From the NCBI GenBank assembly GCA_914767715.1, contig OU612066.1, positions 6,453,001-6,517,000 of the forward strand: a stretch of DNA of 64,000 nucleotides, written 5' to 3'. Source of the DNA: Membranipora membranacea (lineage: Eukaryota; Bryozoa; Gymnolaemata; Cheilostomatida; Membraniporidae). The notes below the pieces were generated by a model. It searched no databases. It saw only the letters and a list, made by a program, of their open reading frames with translations, and was not told the DNA's origin. Of this stretch, positions 11,332 through 22,407 are shown piece after piece. Each line of letters opens with the position of its first letter. Positions within the stretch are counted from its first letter, which is position 1. The position numbers were made by a program, and so were the translations under genes.

Positions 11332-14097
11332 TTACAGTGTACAAAAAAGTGAAATATTTACCTCTTGACATGTTCTATGCGTTTCAGTAGTCAGGTTCAG
11401 GGTCAGCAGTACATCTTCCTTGCTCACCCAACACACAGCTGGCCGTCTTGGATATCTGTATAAGAGGGCTTCATCACCCACCTCTAGAAATGATACCTCA
11501 AACTCATCAAAGTCCCCTTCACCGAGCTGGGTGATCGAGCCGACATACCAGTGTTGGTCATAAAGACAAGCTACATATTGGCCCGGACGAAAGGGCTCCC
11601 TCTGCACTGGTATAGGCCCCGTTGCTGTTGATGCTTCAGGAATAGCATTGGGTTGCAGGCGCTGACCACCTCTTGTGCAAACAGAATACAAATCATCGTC
11701 CGAAATCCGGAGTAGCTTCATAGTGCCATCCTGCTGAGGGATAAATTGGTGATGGTCTCGTGTGCCGTTTATGGTTTTGATGTTATGGTGACGCTCCTCT
11801 TGAGCAGTTCCATGTGCGTCTCTATGTTCTTGGCTCATGCATATGAACTCGATATTTCTGATATTGTCAGTCCCAAAGGTGAGAAGCTGTTGTTGAGTCA
11901 GGATGTGGTTGTTCTTATCTCGCTGCATGCTAGCTCTCCTTGCCAAAAATTCCACTGTACCTCCGATTCCATCACACGGCGACTTTCTGTGTGATGTTGC
12001 GAAGGAATTCCATGCGGCCTCTATTTTAAACTCATCGATGTGATGACGGAGGTTATTAAATGCTATTTTGTTTTTATACTTGCTGGCGGCTCTATCACTA
12101 AAGTAGTGAATCTTTTCGATGCCCAAAATCAATATTTTTACTCTGTCAATCATCTTCTTTTGTATAATATATACGGCAAGATGGTCATGTGTTGTCACAT
12201 CAGAGATAAAACAGAAAGACTTATGAGAAAGCTCATTGTCTCGGTTTTTGTAGTAGAGACAAACCGGATGTAGAGTCGCCTGTGCATTATTCCAGTAGTA
12301 GCTTTGGGCGGCATCTTGTACCACAAAGGTGTAATTTTTTGCAAAGTCCAATAGCATTACGGCCTCATGCTGTGGGAGACTTTCCTTCAGTTTGGACAGG
12401 TATGCTGACTGAGCTTTGCTGATGAAATGATGTGGCGCAAGTTGCTGTACTTTAGCAACCAGCTTTTCAATGAAAGCTTCCCGATCTAGCACTAGTGTCT
12501 CCAGAGTGCACCTGTCAGTAGACTCCCATTGTTTGAAGGTGATGCTGTCTACCTCGTCATAACTCTCCGCTAGCTTTTGGGTAACAAGCTCACAAACTTT
12601 TTCAGCCCCAGGGCAATCTCTACAGCGGTTCAGCATGCAGCTTTTGTTGGTCACATCACACGCATACGCTGTCAACAGATCATGGTATGATGTGTTCGAA
12701 AGCTTGTCGACCATAAACTTTGTGATTTGGTGGTAAATACAAACACAAACATTGTGGGAGCCGTTGGAACTTGCAGACTTCACCCATTTAGGCTTCAGCT
12801 CTGCAGACTTTGCCTTTCCAACTTTTACTTCGGGAAATTTCTTTTGGAACTCGGCGTGTAACACAATGTTGTTGCATAACAGAAGGCGTTGTGACTTGAA
12901 GATTTTCTTACCCTCGCTGTCACGGCAGACACAACATCTTTGCTGCCAGACATGACCCTTGTAAATTCATCTAAACTCCCTGCTCTTTTTTCACTGCCCT
13001 CGCTTGTTTGCAAAGACAGAGTGAAACATTGAATGTAGTACACATTGTATCAAGGCTCAGTTGATCACTAAACAAAGTGAGAGCTTGCAGTTTTTTTGGC
13101 GGGATAAGGTGGGCATGACACATTGTAACTCATAAACCAGTCTGCCGTAATCCTGTGACCTTGATTATGTCCGAGTTGGGAATTACAGGACAGGGCATGC
13201 CGGCTATGTCATAAAGTTTTTGTCTCAGTTCATGGTACACTTTCATGACCTTTCGCTCAATATATTTTACATCTTCTGTAGCCAGCTTCTGAATTTTTAT
13301 TGGAGAGCAACCTATTTCAGAGCCAAGACTGCTATCTAGCGCTGCAGCAACAGTCTCTCTTTCAACAACATCCATCTCTTCTGCGTTTGGGCCATCATCA
13401 TCGTCATCCACTTATCGATCCCCTTTAGCTGCCTGTAGACTAGGGAGCTTGTTTGTTTTGCAATTCCAGCAGATTTTGGACCCCTCTGGTAATGCGATGT
13501 TTTTTGACTCAGAAATAAGTTGAATTTCTTCCTTGGTCAGAACGCAGAGTCTGAGCTTGTACTTTTTTCTATGACATCCAAACGGATCGCTCCAGAACGT
13601 CGTCTTGTGGCTGTCAGCATATTTAGCAGAGAAGAGGTTGTAATGGTGGTTACAGATCAGTCGGATTACTGGCCTTTGATTTTCTGAAATCAAGCAATGT
13701 GTGACCTTTGTGAGTTAAGTGTACGATACCTACTTATTTGTTCGATTTAATTATTATCTTGTAGATTATAGTAATGATCATATGGGATCGCAACAGCTCA
13801 GATGAAGTTGCTTTTTATGTCCGTACACAACCAACAAATCCATTCATTGCCAAGTTAGTCTGGTCATTTCAATAAAATTAAAGCAGTGACCAGGCAGTAA
13901 TAACTATTTTACTGTAGACCGCATTGACGAAGTCCAGTTGTCAAACTTGATTTTATGAAGCGGTCTTGAAGCGAAGTAATATTATTAATATTAATTATGA
14001 TTTCACTTTACCTGGATTGCTGCTGTACAAACGGGTGGTGATGATGGTCTGTTCAGAAGCATCAAGCATCTCAAAATCTATCAACTTGGTTTCCCAG
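11332..14097 (-). pseudogene. Large transposase-like protein, 510-codon exon plus decayed 5' exons
   Basis: Exon 14097-14012 joins in phase to one opening at about 13684 with 'RPVIRLICNHHYNLF', a Cys-rich region ending 'CWNCKTNK', and an in-frame TAA at 13412-13414. Then come 'KLQALTLF' and 'MSGSKDVVS' pieces split by frameshifts near 13130 and 12910, and an open 510-codon run (12864-11332). That run shows 'SHNVCVCIYHQITKFM', a C-rich 'NRCRDCPGAEKVCE' site, 'LLDFAKNYTF', 'FISDVTTHDHLAVY', 'KIHYFSDRAASKYKNK', 'ATSHRKSPCDGIGGTVE' and a Tudor-like end (GQYVACLYDQHWYVGSI). This motif order marks a widespread family I believe is an RNase H-like transposase of large DNA transposons; superfamily unassigned. 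Acids in 'DFAKNY' and 'YFSDRAAS' would be catalytic candidates. The long open run suggests recent decay or continued constraint. Confidence 0.65.
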
Positions 14098-14338
14098 CTG
14101 AATTACCTGCTTTGGCATTTGGTGTCCGTAAATATTCCGATCGAGCAGTTTGGCAAATCCATGTATGAGCAACTTGCTTGTTTTGAAATGTGTTACACTA
14201 ATAAATCACTTTAAGTTTTGCGTGAAGTAATGGCGCACAGTCGTGGCACAACGTTGAATATAGTGCTGGTCCGAATAGGTATCGACTTGTGGGAGATTTA
14301 GCTGCCACTTGGTCATGAAAACCTTTAATTGTAAATAA

Positions 14339-14715
14339 TACCGTAATCCCTCACCTATAGATCGCGGACGTATAAGTGAAGGCGGCTATAAGAGAGTAGT
14401 ATATAGACGCGACTATCATTTGAAGCATTATTATATTTAATTTGGACCAAAACCTCTTACAATCACCAAAGATGAATAGCTCAGTGGTAGAGTGTTCGAC
14501 TTGTAAACATGGAGTTGTGAGTTCGAAACCCACTGAGGGCAGTTTTTTTCCCAAAACTACTTAGTTCATTTGTAGTGAGTGTAGTGTAGTGAGTGTCTTA
14601 GAGCGGTGGGGTGTCTTATAGCTGTGGGGTGTCTTATAGCTGGAGCATTTTTATTTTTTCTGAGGGGGGTGATTCACTTATAAGTCTGGTGACTTATAGG
14701 TGAGGGATTACGGTA
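14339..14715. mobile_element. MITE with ~21-bp perfect TIRs, carries tRNA-like core
   Basis: The left end 14339-14359 (TACCGTAATCCCTCACC...) is a perfect inverted match to 14695-14715. A second inner inverted block (TATAAGTGAA and TTCACTTATA) extends the arms. A flanking ATAA on both sides is a plausible 4-bp target duplication. The element is 377 bp, encodes nothing, and holds the tRNA-like sequence described separately. Confidence 0.8.
14471..14541 (+). tRNA. tRNA-Thr(TGT)-like sequence, probably pseudo or SINE head
   Basis: An A box (TAGCTCAGTGGTAGAG, 14477-14492), a TGT anticodon in a CTTGTAA loop, and a B box (GTTCGAAACCC, 14521-14531) are in the right order and spacing, and a T7 run follows at 14543, a Pol III-type terminator. 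The 5' acceptor strand (GATGAAT) does not pair with the 3' strand (CTGAGGGC) and the anticodon stem is poor. It is therefore most likely a tRNA-derived promoter head inside the MITE, not a working tRNA. Confidence 0.6.
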
Positions 14716-15627
14716 ATAAACTATTCACTGATTATGGCAACACTGACTACGTATCTTGCTTTTGTAAACATTTATGATTCACTGATTACCGCTGACCTAG
14801 ACTTCGAACAGGATATGTTGACATTATTATAATCTCCTGTGGTGTCCAAAATGCACATTATTGACCAGACCACTTCAGCCTGCTGCCTCACTTATAATAG
14901 CACAAGAAAACTATGTCAAAAATGAGTCATCATTTCACTGTTATTGATCCGGAAAGAGGAGACAACTAATGTAAATTATTACTGTTGAGTCATATTTATG
15001 CAATCTGAAACTCATGGAATAATAAGATAACATGGTAAGCTTACATAAAAACTTGTTTTCATATTACATTTTTGCACCTGACACCCCTTTCCACGGGGTC
15101 GTAACTCATAACTTTTCATAGTGCATTACCTATTGATGTGAGAGGCACAAAACTTGGTTCAAACGGACAGTAGACAGCCTTATTAAGATAATGCAATAAG
15201 AATTTTTGAGATAACTTTATTCTGAGCAAAGTTACGTGGTTTAAAAATACGCATAAAATCGAGCTGAGTGCTGCCGACAGCCATATTGGGCGTGGCCTTA
15301 TTTCTTATTGGTCGAATTCACATATCTGATTTTTTCTATGTCAGCTAACAGTAATGGGCTACATCCATAAATAAAAGATGAAGAAGATTGGTAAAGTAAT
15401 TGCTGAGATATTCATGCTCAGAGATTGCTTTCGGAGCAGATCGTAACAGGAAGTGTTTTTTTTGCAAAAATTAAAATGGCTGCCATTCGGACCCAATCGC
15501 ACATAGGGGACCAAAATTTTGGATTTTGTCATTTCTTGCCATGTTGCATTCGCACACCAAATTTCATCAAAATCAACGGTGGTGAATTTTTTGACTGGAC
15601 CGCTTTACATGGAGTGGGCCTATAGGG
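14716..15627. other. No gene seen
   Basis: The plus-strand frame at 15425-15625 has no recognisable content. The block from about 15075 onward has a less AT-rich, once-coding look but I cannot identify it. Confidence 0.3.
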
Positions 15628-16617
15628 TATATTAAAAACCAATTTCTAATCTACCATAATGTTTTGATTTCCCCAATGATTGATGTCGTCAAGAGGTATT
15701 GACACAGCTTTTGCGTAAAATGTTTTTTTTATTGTTAGGGGAGTATGCAATAGGGTTTTGATGGAAATGCTCCGCATATTTTCTCTCAGATATCTGCTCT
15801 TTTCGTAAGCATCTCCTGCTTGTTTTTGGTAAGAACTCTCCGACCATATGTAAGCAAAACCAAATCGTTGGTTGATGAGCAATTTAACGCAGACCTTCTT
15901 ACCTTTAAGAATGCTTAACAAGTAACAAAATTCGCTGCGACATAATAACACCCTGATAAATCCCATTGTATTGATATGTCACATGTACCATAAAAGCTAG
16001 AGCTGTTACATAGTAACAATTCATGATGTTCGAATAAGGTTGTTCCCTCAAAAAAAATGAAATGGGATAACTCATACCTACTTTCCACTTATGATGTAAA
16101 ACGTTATAATAGAAAGTTAAACCATTCACCCTGGTTAAACATAAATGAAATAATTACCAACAGATTGACATGAATACCATCTGAGAGCTCTGAAATTTGT
16201 ATCGTGTTTATGTTTAATCGATGAAAACAACAACATATGTTACTTGGCAATATTGTGTGCCATGAGAATATTTTCTCTTAACTGACCTATGAACAGTACA
16301 GGGGGGGAGAGGTCGCCCATTCACTAAGTATCTGTGTCTGTTGCAATAAGTCTCTAACTCCTTTATCAAACATTCGAGGCTACTTTAACTTACATTTTGT
16401 ATATAACATATGTATCTATAAAAATATGGTTATGCATTAGCATAAACATATTGCCCTCACAAGCAATAATTTTACTTGCTAAATAATAAAGAGCCGCCAG
16501 CTAACAACCAGCCAGGTTTCCTGTGATATGTAAGGATGGCTTAGTTCAGGTTTGCAGTAATACTTCATAAATGCATAGAACTTGAATCAGTGAATAATAA
16601 AATTTGAGTACTTACAT
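15628..16617. repeat. Dispersed ~1 kb repeat, copy 1
   Basis: This starts tatattaaaaacc and ends tttgagtacttacat, and matches 41107-42177 in the same orientation at high identity along its whole length. It lacks two short segments found in copy 2 (about 29 bp near 41514 and about 55 bp near 42013). On the minus strand both copies keep an open frame of about 100 codons (15646-15966 here) that includes 'GKKVCVKLLINQRFGFAYIW' and 'YEKSRYLRENMRSISIKTLL'. I do not recognise the peptide. It may be an interspersed element or part of a segmental duplication. Confidence 0.75.
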
Positions 16618-19208
16618 AAAAAATCGTGAGAAACTAGAGCAGTTGTTTTAGGACGGTTAATGCCAGGGCTTTTTTATAATTATTAGATATTCATGCAATG
16701 ACTGTAACCATGTAAAATAATACTTTAACACACATTTAGATTTACCATCATAACCTATAATTAAGTATAGATAGCTTTAACAAGCTGAAATGCTCCACAA
16801 CTTTTCTTTTGTTGTATTTGGGCACTACTCATGACAATAATAATTTGTATGTCAGTGTTGAGGATACAGCCATGCCAATAAGGCCACTGTTACTATCTCT
16901 GTGGCAACTTTTCACCTAAGTACAAACTTTTCTCCAGGATTAACTTGACTTCCAGTCAAACCATTTTATTGAGTCATGTAAGTGCATATACTATTAATTT
17001 TGTCATGTTAACTATTTTTCAATGAATAATGTCTTTGTTTCTATAAAATTGAGCTTTTAAGACATTTGTAATCATTACATCATTTATAATATGACAATTG
17101 GTGAAAGTTAAATGTGTAGCAGCAATATAATCTATTATATATAGCAATGTATTTTTTCTCAGGTTGGCTGACATCATCCTATACCTCATCACTCACCAAG
17201 CCTGTTGATGCTTGGATTTTCAGTTATCTTAACCTCTGATCGGCTCATTAATTGTTAGTGTGTGTGAAATGTTTTCTCTATTTTTTATTGTTGGTCTGGA
17301 ACTGCGATTGCCATCATCGCATGGGTAACTTAAATAATTGAACAACCTATTATTGACTTTGGAATTGTAAATTTTAATGATCTCTGACAAAACTTTTAAA
17401 CATGTCTTTTTTATCTCGCACCATGTTAACACTATTTCATAATTATTGTGATTTATTTAGGTCACGAGTTCTTTGAAGAATATATAAACAACAACTTTAA
17501 CTTAACGTGCTCTGGCTCATATTGCTGAAGTTGAGAAACAGAACAACCAGCATAAGAATGATTGTTGAAGATGGTACGAAATTTTCAAGCTATTGATAGG
17601 GGATGAAATTTTGACTGTACACACACACGCACGCACACACACACACATACAGATGACGGGGTAGTTATGGGGAGGTGTGACTTAATGCTGAGTTACAGGC
17701 TTTCGTACAATCTTTGTTGAATACAGCCATAATTCCGTCTCAAAACGCTTTTGCTATCATGCAATAAAGTGTAGCGCTTAAATACAATTTTAAATGCGTT
17801 GCAATATCTTTTAATACCTATTTTGACTTTCGGGGATCCTGAGCACAAAGTGTTGGTGGATGTCGAACTTCGAGCACTTTTTCACCTCCTCATACATGTA
17901 GCAAAATGCAGTTCAGATTATAAGGAGTTATACTCTCATTTCTCTTGCAATATTATCTTTGCATGAACTCTTGCGAAATTTACCAGGGAATTGTCTGCTC
18001 TCTTTGACAAGTGATGATAAGTCTACATATTTAAGACCGGTGCAAGCGATTCTTACTTTGTAACATATGTAAGGCAACATGGTTTATTGCATATGTAATG
18101 TGTTTTGAGCTAGCTATGTATGAGAGCTATTATAGGTATTATTATACTGTAAATAAATGGCGGTATCTGGTGATCACTTGCGAGTCTAGGCAAGGAATTC
18201 CTTTAGATTCTTGATTTAAGTTGTCCTTTTATTAGTTTTTCACTTACTACTCTTTGGCTGAGCTATAATGGGTGATGGATTATCACTTTTATACTTTCTT
18301 CGAAATTTGAATTGGGAAAAACGGCCATGACATTAAAAAGTTTAGCACAAATATGGATGCATCGAGGATGTGAGTATGTTGAATTTGATGAAACTCAATC
18401 AGTCCAAAAATTTGTACCCTGACAGACCATGTAAGTTCTACTATAGTGATAGTGGGTCAGTGTCAACTGCAATATGTATGTCAACAAGATTTCGTTCACA
18501 ATTAATCACGAAAACTTTCAATGAATCTGGTTGATTATCCCCAGCCATGACTTCGTACATGTGTTTGCAGTAATTGTTGTAGGTTTATATATATATCTGA
18601 TTTATTTAGGACGATGATTTGAAAAGAAAAGTATAACAAGTTTGATTACATACAATTGTATCTAAAAATACTAAGCATAGCTTATGATACATGCACCTCA
18701 TGTACCTGTAATCAGTGGTTCAAACTAAAGTCATCAGCTTCAACCATATACATGTGTTTAAAGTAAATCATATGGGCTCTAAGTATTGGATTCAAAATTA
18801 CTGGTTATTCGAAAAGAAATGTAGTGCAAAAGTGGACCTGTGAGCAGAGGTCCAACTAAAACCATAAGCTGTAACCAATACATACATTTACTTGTGTCCA
18901 GACTAAATGGTGTAGGTATTTATGCTGAATATTTAATAGCTGGTTATAGACAGACAGGCTTTATAAATATCAAAAATAATCAAAAGTATAATGTGCATCT
19001 TTATGCAATCTTTTTGTTACTCCGCAGTGCGAAAATCTATGGACATCATGATAGTGTTATGGATGCTATTATGATAATAGTAGACCACATATATATTTAT
19101 CCCTCAGGGAATCTGAACGCAGCTGCGCCCATTGAACTGTGGGTTCTCCTCAGCAGCTACAGAGTGTTCTTTAGAAATGTGGCTTCCCCTGGGAAACAGT
19201 AGCTCTAT
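16618..19208. other. Gene-free stretch with an AC microsatellite
   Basis: No exon could be supported. An (AC)n run with interruptions lies at about 17619-17648. The 120-codon plus-strand frame at 18840-19202 lacks any recognisable domain and I do not call it. Confidence 0.4.
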
Positions 19209-19268
19209 TTAAACCTTTTCTTTCCTAGTCCCTGCATCCTCTGCTTCAGATTGCAGCTCCTCTAAGTG
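19209..19268 (-). CDS. Possible terminal exon of recombinase-like gene copy A
   Basis: An acceptor (gtcgag, with gtag just upstream) precedes 20 codons ending in TAA, reading HLEELQSEAEDAG and a basic end. It is in phase 0, the phase needed after the Myb-like exon at 20639-20790. It is short, so the call is tentative. Confidence 0.3.
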   Translation of the reverse strand, partial: HLEELQSEAEDAGTRKEKV

Positions 19269-19804
19269 CTCGACTACAAGATAAAATACAATGTTTGTGT
19301 CATGATGATATCAGCTTATACCAGCAGACTAAAAAATCCAAAGCATGCGAGGATTCCATTGACTACTAATGGCAAGCAAGTGAACATCTCCAGACTCTTT
19401 CATCACAAGGGATAAGCACATACATATGCTTCTGGTCAGTTATGGGTGACTATAACGGTTTGAACTATGCCCTTGACAACCAAACTATGACTTTGTATTT
19501 CATGTCTGCTTTTACTGAGTTGTTCTCTCTTCAGAACTAAAGCATAAAACTCCTAGGCCTCTTGTTAAAATCTTAAAGTACATATAGTATGGTCAGAGAA
19601 GCCATAGAAAACTTTGATCGGGGGATTGATTGATGTTTGTTGTAATTGTTGTAATTGTTTATTCTACATTCTGTTATCATGGCGGTGATAAAAATTGAAT
19701 GTTTGCAAAAAAAAATAAGAGTTTTGATGAGACTAAAAATATCACTCTACATACACAAATCTGTTGTTATAAAATGACATGAAAAATTGAAAAAAGCTGT
19801 TTTG

Positions 19805-20625
19805 CTACTTCGTTGTGCGACATCTCTTAGGCAAATATGGATATGATGCGCGAGAGGATGTTCGTTGGCTAGTGTTTGAAATAATTCGATAGTGATGTGG
19901 ATGGGTTGCATTGTGTAAAATCTTACTAAAATGGGCTGAGGCTAGATGAAACAAAAAGTCATTGAGTAGTGGGATATCTAATAATTCAAGCCTTTCTTCG
20001 TAGTTAAACTCAGGTGAAATTATTCTAGTTGCATATCTTTGTATGCTTTCAAGGCGTTGCTTATTAAAATCAGATAAAACAGTATACCAGGCAGGGGCAG
20101 CATAACAAGTTAATGAACGTACATTGCTAGTGTAAAACAGCTTCAACCCCTCTGCACCTAGACCCAAGGTTTTCAATTTACGCATTAGAAAAAGCCTGGA
20201 GTTACAACTAGACACAATGTTTGATATAATATGCTCGTTAAAACTTAACTTATTGTCTATTGTCACGCCTAAAAATTTAATGGAGGACATGGGTTTTATA
20301 ACAGAGCCATCAAAATGTATATCTTCTGTAAACTTGAACCTCTGGCATATTGACATATTCATAACAGCAGTTTTGGTAGTGTTTAACAACATGCTGTTAT
20401 CAGCGGACCACATCTGGGTGGCTCATAGAGCAGGGACAATGTCATTTTGGCTAGCCTGATTGTTCATAGCACAGAAAAATGATGTGTCATATGCATACTT
20501 AATATGCGAGTAGCGATTGGCAGCCAAGTCATTGCAGTATATAAGCCACAGTATAGGCCCCAACTTGGTTCCCTGTGGTGCGCCTACTTTGCAGTCGATG
20601 TTGCTGGAATTGTCAAGAGATATGA
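19805..20625 (-). mobile_element. Non-LTR retrotransposon (LINE), 5'-truncated RT, broken
   Basis: The minus-strand frame carries RT domain pieces: 'GAPQGTKLGPILWLIYCNDL' (RT motif 4 region), then 'YAYDTSFF', which sits where active elements have YADD, then the thumb and 'IKFLGVTIDNKLSFNEHI' and 'CYAAPAWYTVL' typical of LINE pol C-termini. An in-frame TGA at 20423-20425 interrupts it and the first catalytic Asp pair is altered, so it is dead. No endonuclease domain is present, consistent with 5' truncation. It sits in the intron just after the donor of the Myb-like exon (20639), in the same strand sense as the host gene. The clade is not resolved. Confidence 0.75.
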
Positions 20626-20638
20626 AAAAAACTGTTAC

Positions 20639-20790
20639 CTTGGCATGGAGACGGAAGGCCGCCCCCTTTATCTGCTGCCAACTGCGGCCTGGGAGCCGGG
20701 TCTTGGATATTCGGACGCAGACTCCTTTAGCAATGTGTCTATTTGGAGGGAACACCTGCTCAATCACTTCCATCTCTTCCTTTGTCCATC
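20639..20790 (-). CDS. Myb/SANT-like exon of recombinase-like gene copy A
   Basis: The exon lies between an acceptor (ctgtag) at 20791 and a donor (AAG|gtaaca) at 20638; 152 bases, phase 2 in, phase 0 out. The peptide begins 'WTKEEMEVIEQVF' and ends 'LPGRSWQQIKGAAFRLHAK', with the spaced Trp and Ile residues of a Myb/SANT helix-turn-helix. The matching exon of copy B is at 43621-43769 with the same borders and phases, which is strong support that both are real exons. In related proteins this small domain closes the polypeptide after the recombinase core; I infer DNA binding. No lesion is seen in this copy. Confidence 0.7.
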
Positions 20791-21059
20791 CTACAGAATC
20801 AGAAAAACGACCAAAACAATTTTTTTCTCTGCATCAAGTGGGCAAAACCTGTTTCTACATATGGATCAGCTGGTTAGATATAAGCTGTATGAGGGTGTAA
20901 CAAGGTGTCAAAAAAGTGGATGTGAGTGGATACACTGGATATACACATACATATACACTTGCAGATCCACCTGTATCAACCAGTGTATCCAGGTTGACTA
21001 AAAGTGTCAGCATACAAGACCTGCTCCCCTTTTAGCGATGACAACAGCACAGTTATTTG

Positions 21060-21365
21060 TTTAGATTTTCCCACCAAGTGCGCACAACTTCTCAGTTGAA
21101 AAATGTAAAAAGTTCTCCTAAAGGAGAACAAAACACTCTAAGCTGTAATGTTAAGCCTTTCCCTTATTCAGTTAGCTCTTTAGGTTCAATCAGATGTCTC
21201 TGCTCTTTGTATCCCTCTCTATCTCCTTGCTTTGTCCTTTTCCCGGTCCCCATCTTTCAATCTCTCCAGCCAATCAGTGTCCTTTATTTCCTAGTCTTTC
21301 ATAGGGTTGCTACTTTGTCAATATACCTCTTAATCCTAGGTTGACTCTTGTAGCGCCACACTACA
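21060..21365 (-). repeat. Probable 3' LTR of gypsy copy 1
   Basis: A TG start directly follows the polypurine tract, as expected for a 3' LTR. No second LTR is in the window to confirm its length, so the far border is uncertain. Confidence 0.4.
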
Positions 21366-21717
21366 TCTCTCTTTCTTTCCTTCTTTTATTTTATGTTTTT
21401 CTTGTTTTCTTTGTGTTCCGGACGATTACATTTTGGTGTAGACAGGACATGAATAGTGATGATGTAAAATTGATTGCTGACTGGATCATCCTTTCCAGTC
21501 TTGATAAAATCTTGATTTCTGACTGCTTCTAGGGCCATGAAATCTTCCTACGGCCTGTCAGGGTTTTTCGGAGGTCTATGCTCCTGTCTTCTCGTGATTG
21601 CATAACTCCTCCTTTCTGCTTTTATCAGCACTTCTTCTCTCTTTCTCTTCTCCCCCTTTTTTCTTTCTGTTTCTTGGTTCTGAATAAATTCCTTCTTTTC
21701 CATCTCCACTCTATACT

Positions 21718-22376
21718 CTAATATATATATTCTTCCTTCCTCTTGAACACTCTCACTTCCTCCTCTATTTCTTTCCTCATTAGCTTTTCATACTCTTCTA
21801 TATTTCTCTCACATTCTGTCTTCAGCCTCTCTATCTCTTTGTTCTCTGGGCATATCTTAACCTCCCGACTCTTCAAGTTGATCCTGATCCACGTTGACAA
21901 CTTCTCTTCAGCCACAGATTTTTTCCACAGCGTTCCAATGGATCCCATCGCTCTCGTACATGCTTTTCTTAATCTGTATTATGCCTTTCTCCCTGTAATA
22001 CATTATGTTGTGAAGTCCGGGTGTACCCCATCTATTTTCCATGTTTACTTCCGCAATCCTTCGGTTCAGAAGCCTGATGGTCTCAGCGTCCACGTTCGAT
22101 GCCTCTCTAATAGGATATATGGTACAAAGAACTTCGTCTGATTTCCCCCCAGGCTGTCTATTTCCGCTTCTAAAGCTCTCACTCTGTGTCTTTCAATGTT
22201 TGCACCACCTCTTTTCCACAGGTCTCAGATTCCAAAAATGTATATCGTTCTCTCATTCACGCCTCTCTCTCTCCTCATTACCTCCAGCTTTGCTCCACCT
22301 CTCGCTATGACTTTGGCTCCACTTACCTCTAAATATCTCGCCAAACTATTCCCTCTGATTATCAGCTCCATCTAAA
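21718..22376 (-). pseudogene. Extra reading frame after gypsy pol (coiled coil)
   Basis: A reading frame opens with ATG at about 22373, a few dozen bases after the pol stop. It is broken by a stop near 22273 and a frameshift near 21930, but the middle and end are open. The peptide includes 'LLNRRIAEVNMENRWGTPGL' and a long Glu/Lys-rich helix ending 'KLMRKEIEEEVRVFKRK' that looks like a coiled coil. I see no signal peptide or membrane segment, so I do not call it an envelope gene. Its place after integrase is where a third ORF would sit. A comparable extra frame follows pol in gypsy copy 2. Function unknown. Confidence 0.45.
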
Positions 22377-22407
22377 AGATAAAAAGTTTATAAAATTAAA
22401 ATGTTCT

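Noticed and set aside
12825-13043. 72-codon minus frame as a separate gene
   Set aside because: Its middle is the MSGSKDVVS piece of the transposase-like gene; the rest is a shifted frame of the 510-codon exon.
14471-14541. Functional tRNA-Thr gene
   Set aside because: The acceptor and anticodon stems do not pair and the sequence lies inside a MITE.
17619-17648. AC repeat as a regulatory or Z-DNA element
   Set aside because: Short, interrupted microsatellite with no nearby gene start.
18840-19202. 120-codon plus-strand open frame as a gene
   Set aside because: No domain, no splice or start context, composition like surrounding noncoding sequence.
21718-22376. Envelope gene of an endogenous retrovirus-like element
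   Set aside because: No signal peptide, membrane segment or glycoprotein-like Cys pattern; the peptide is a charged coiled coil.
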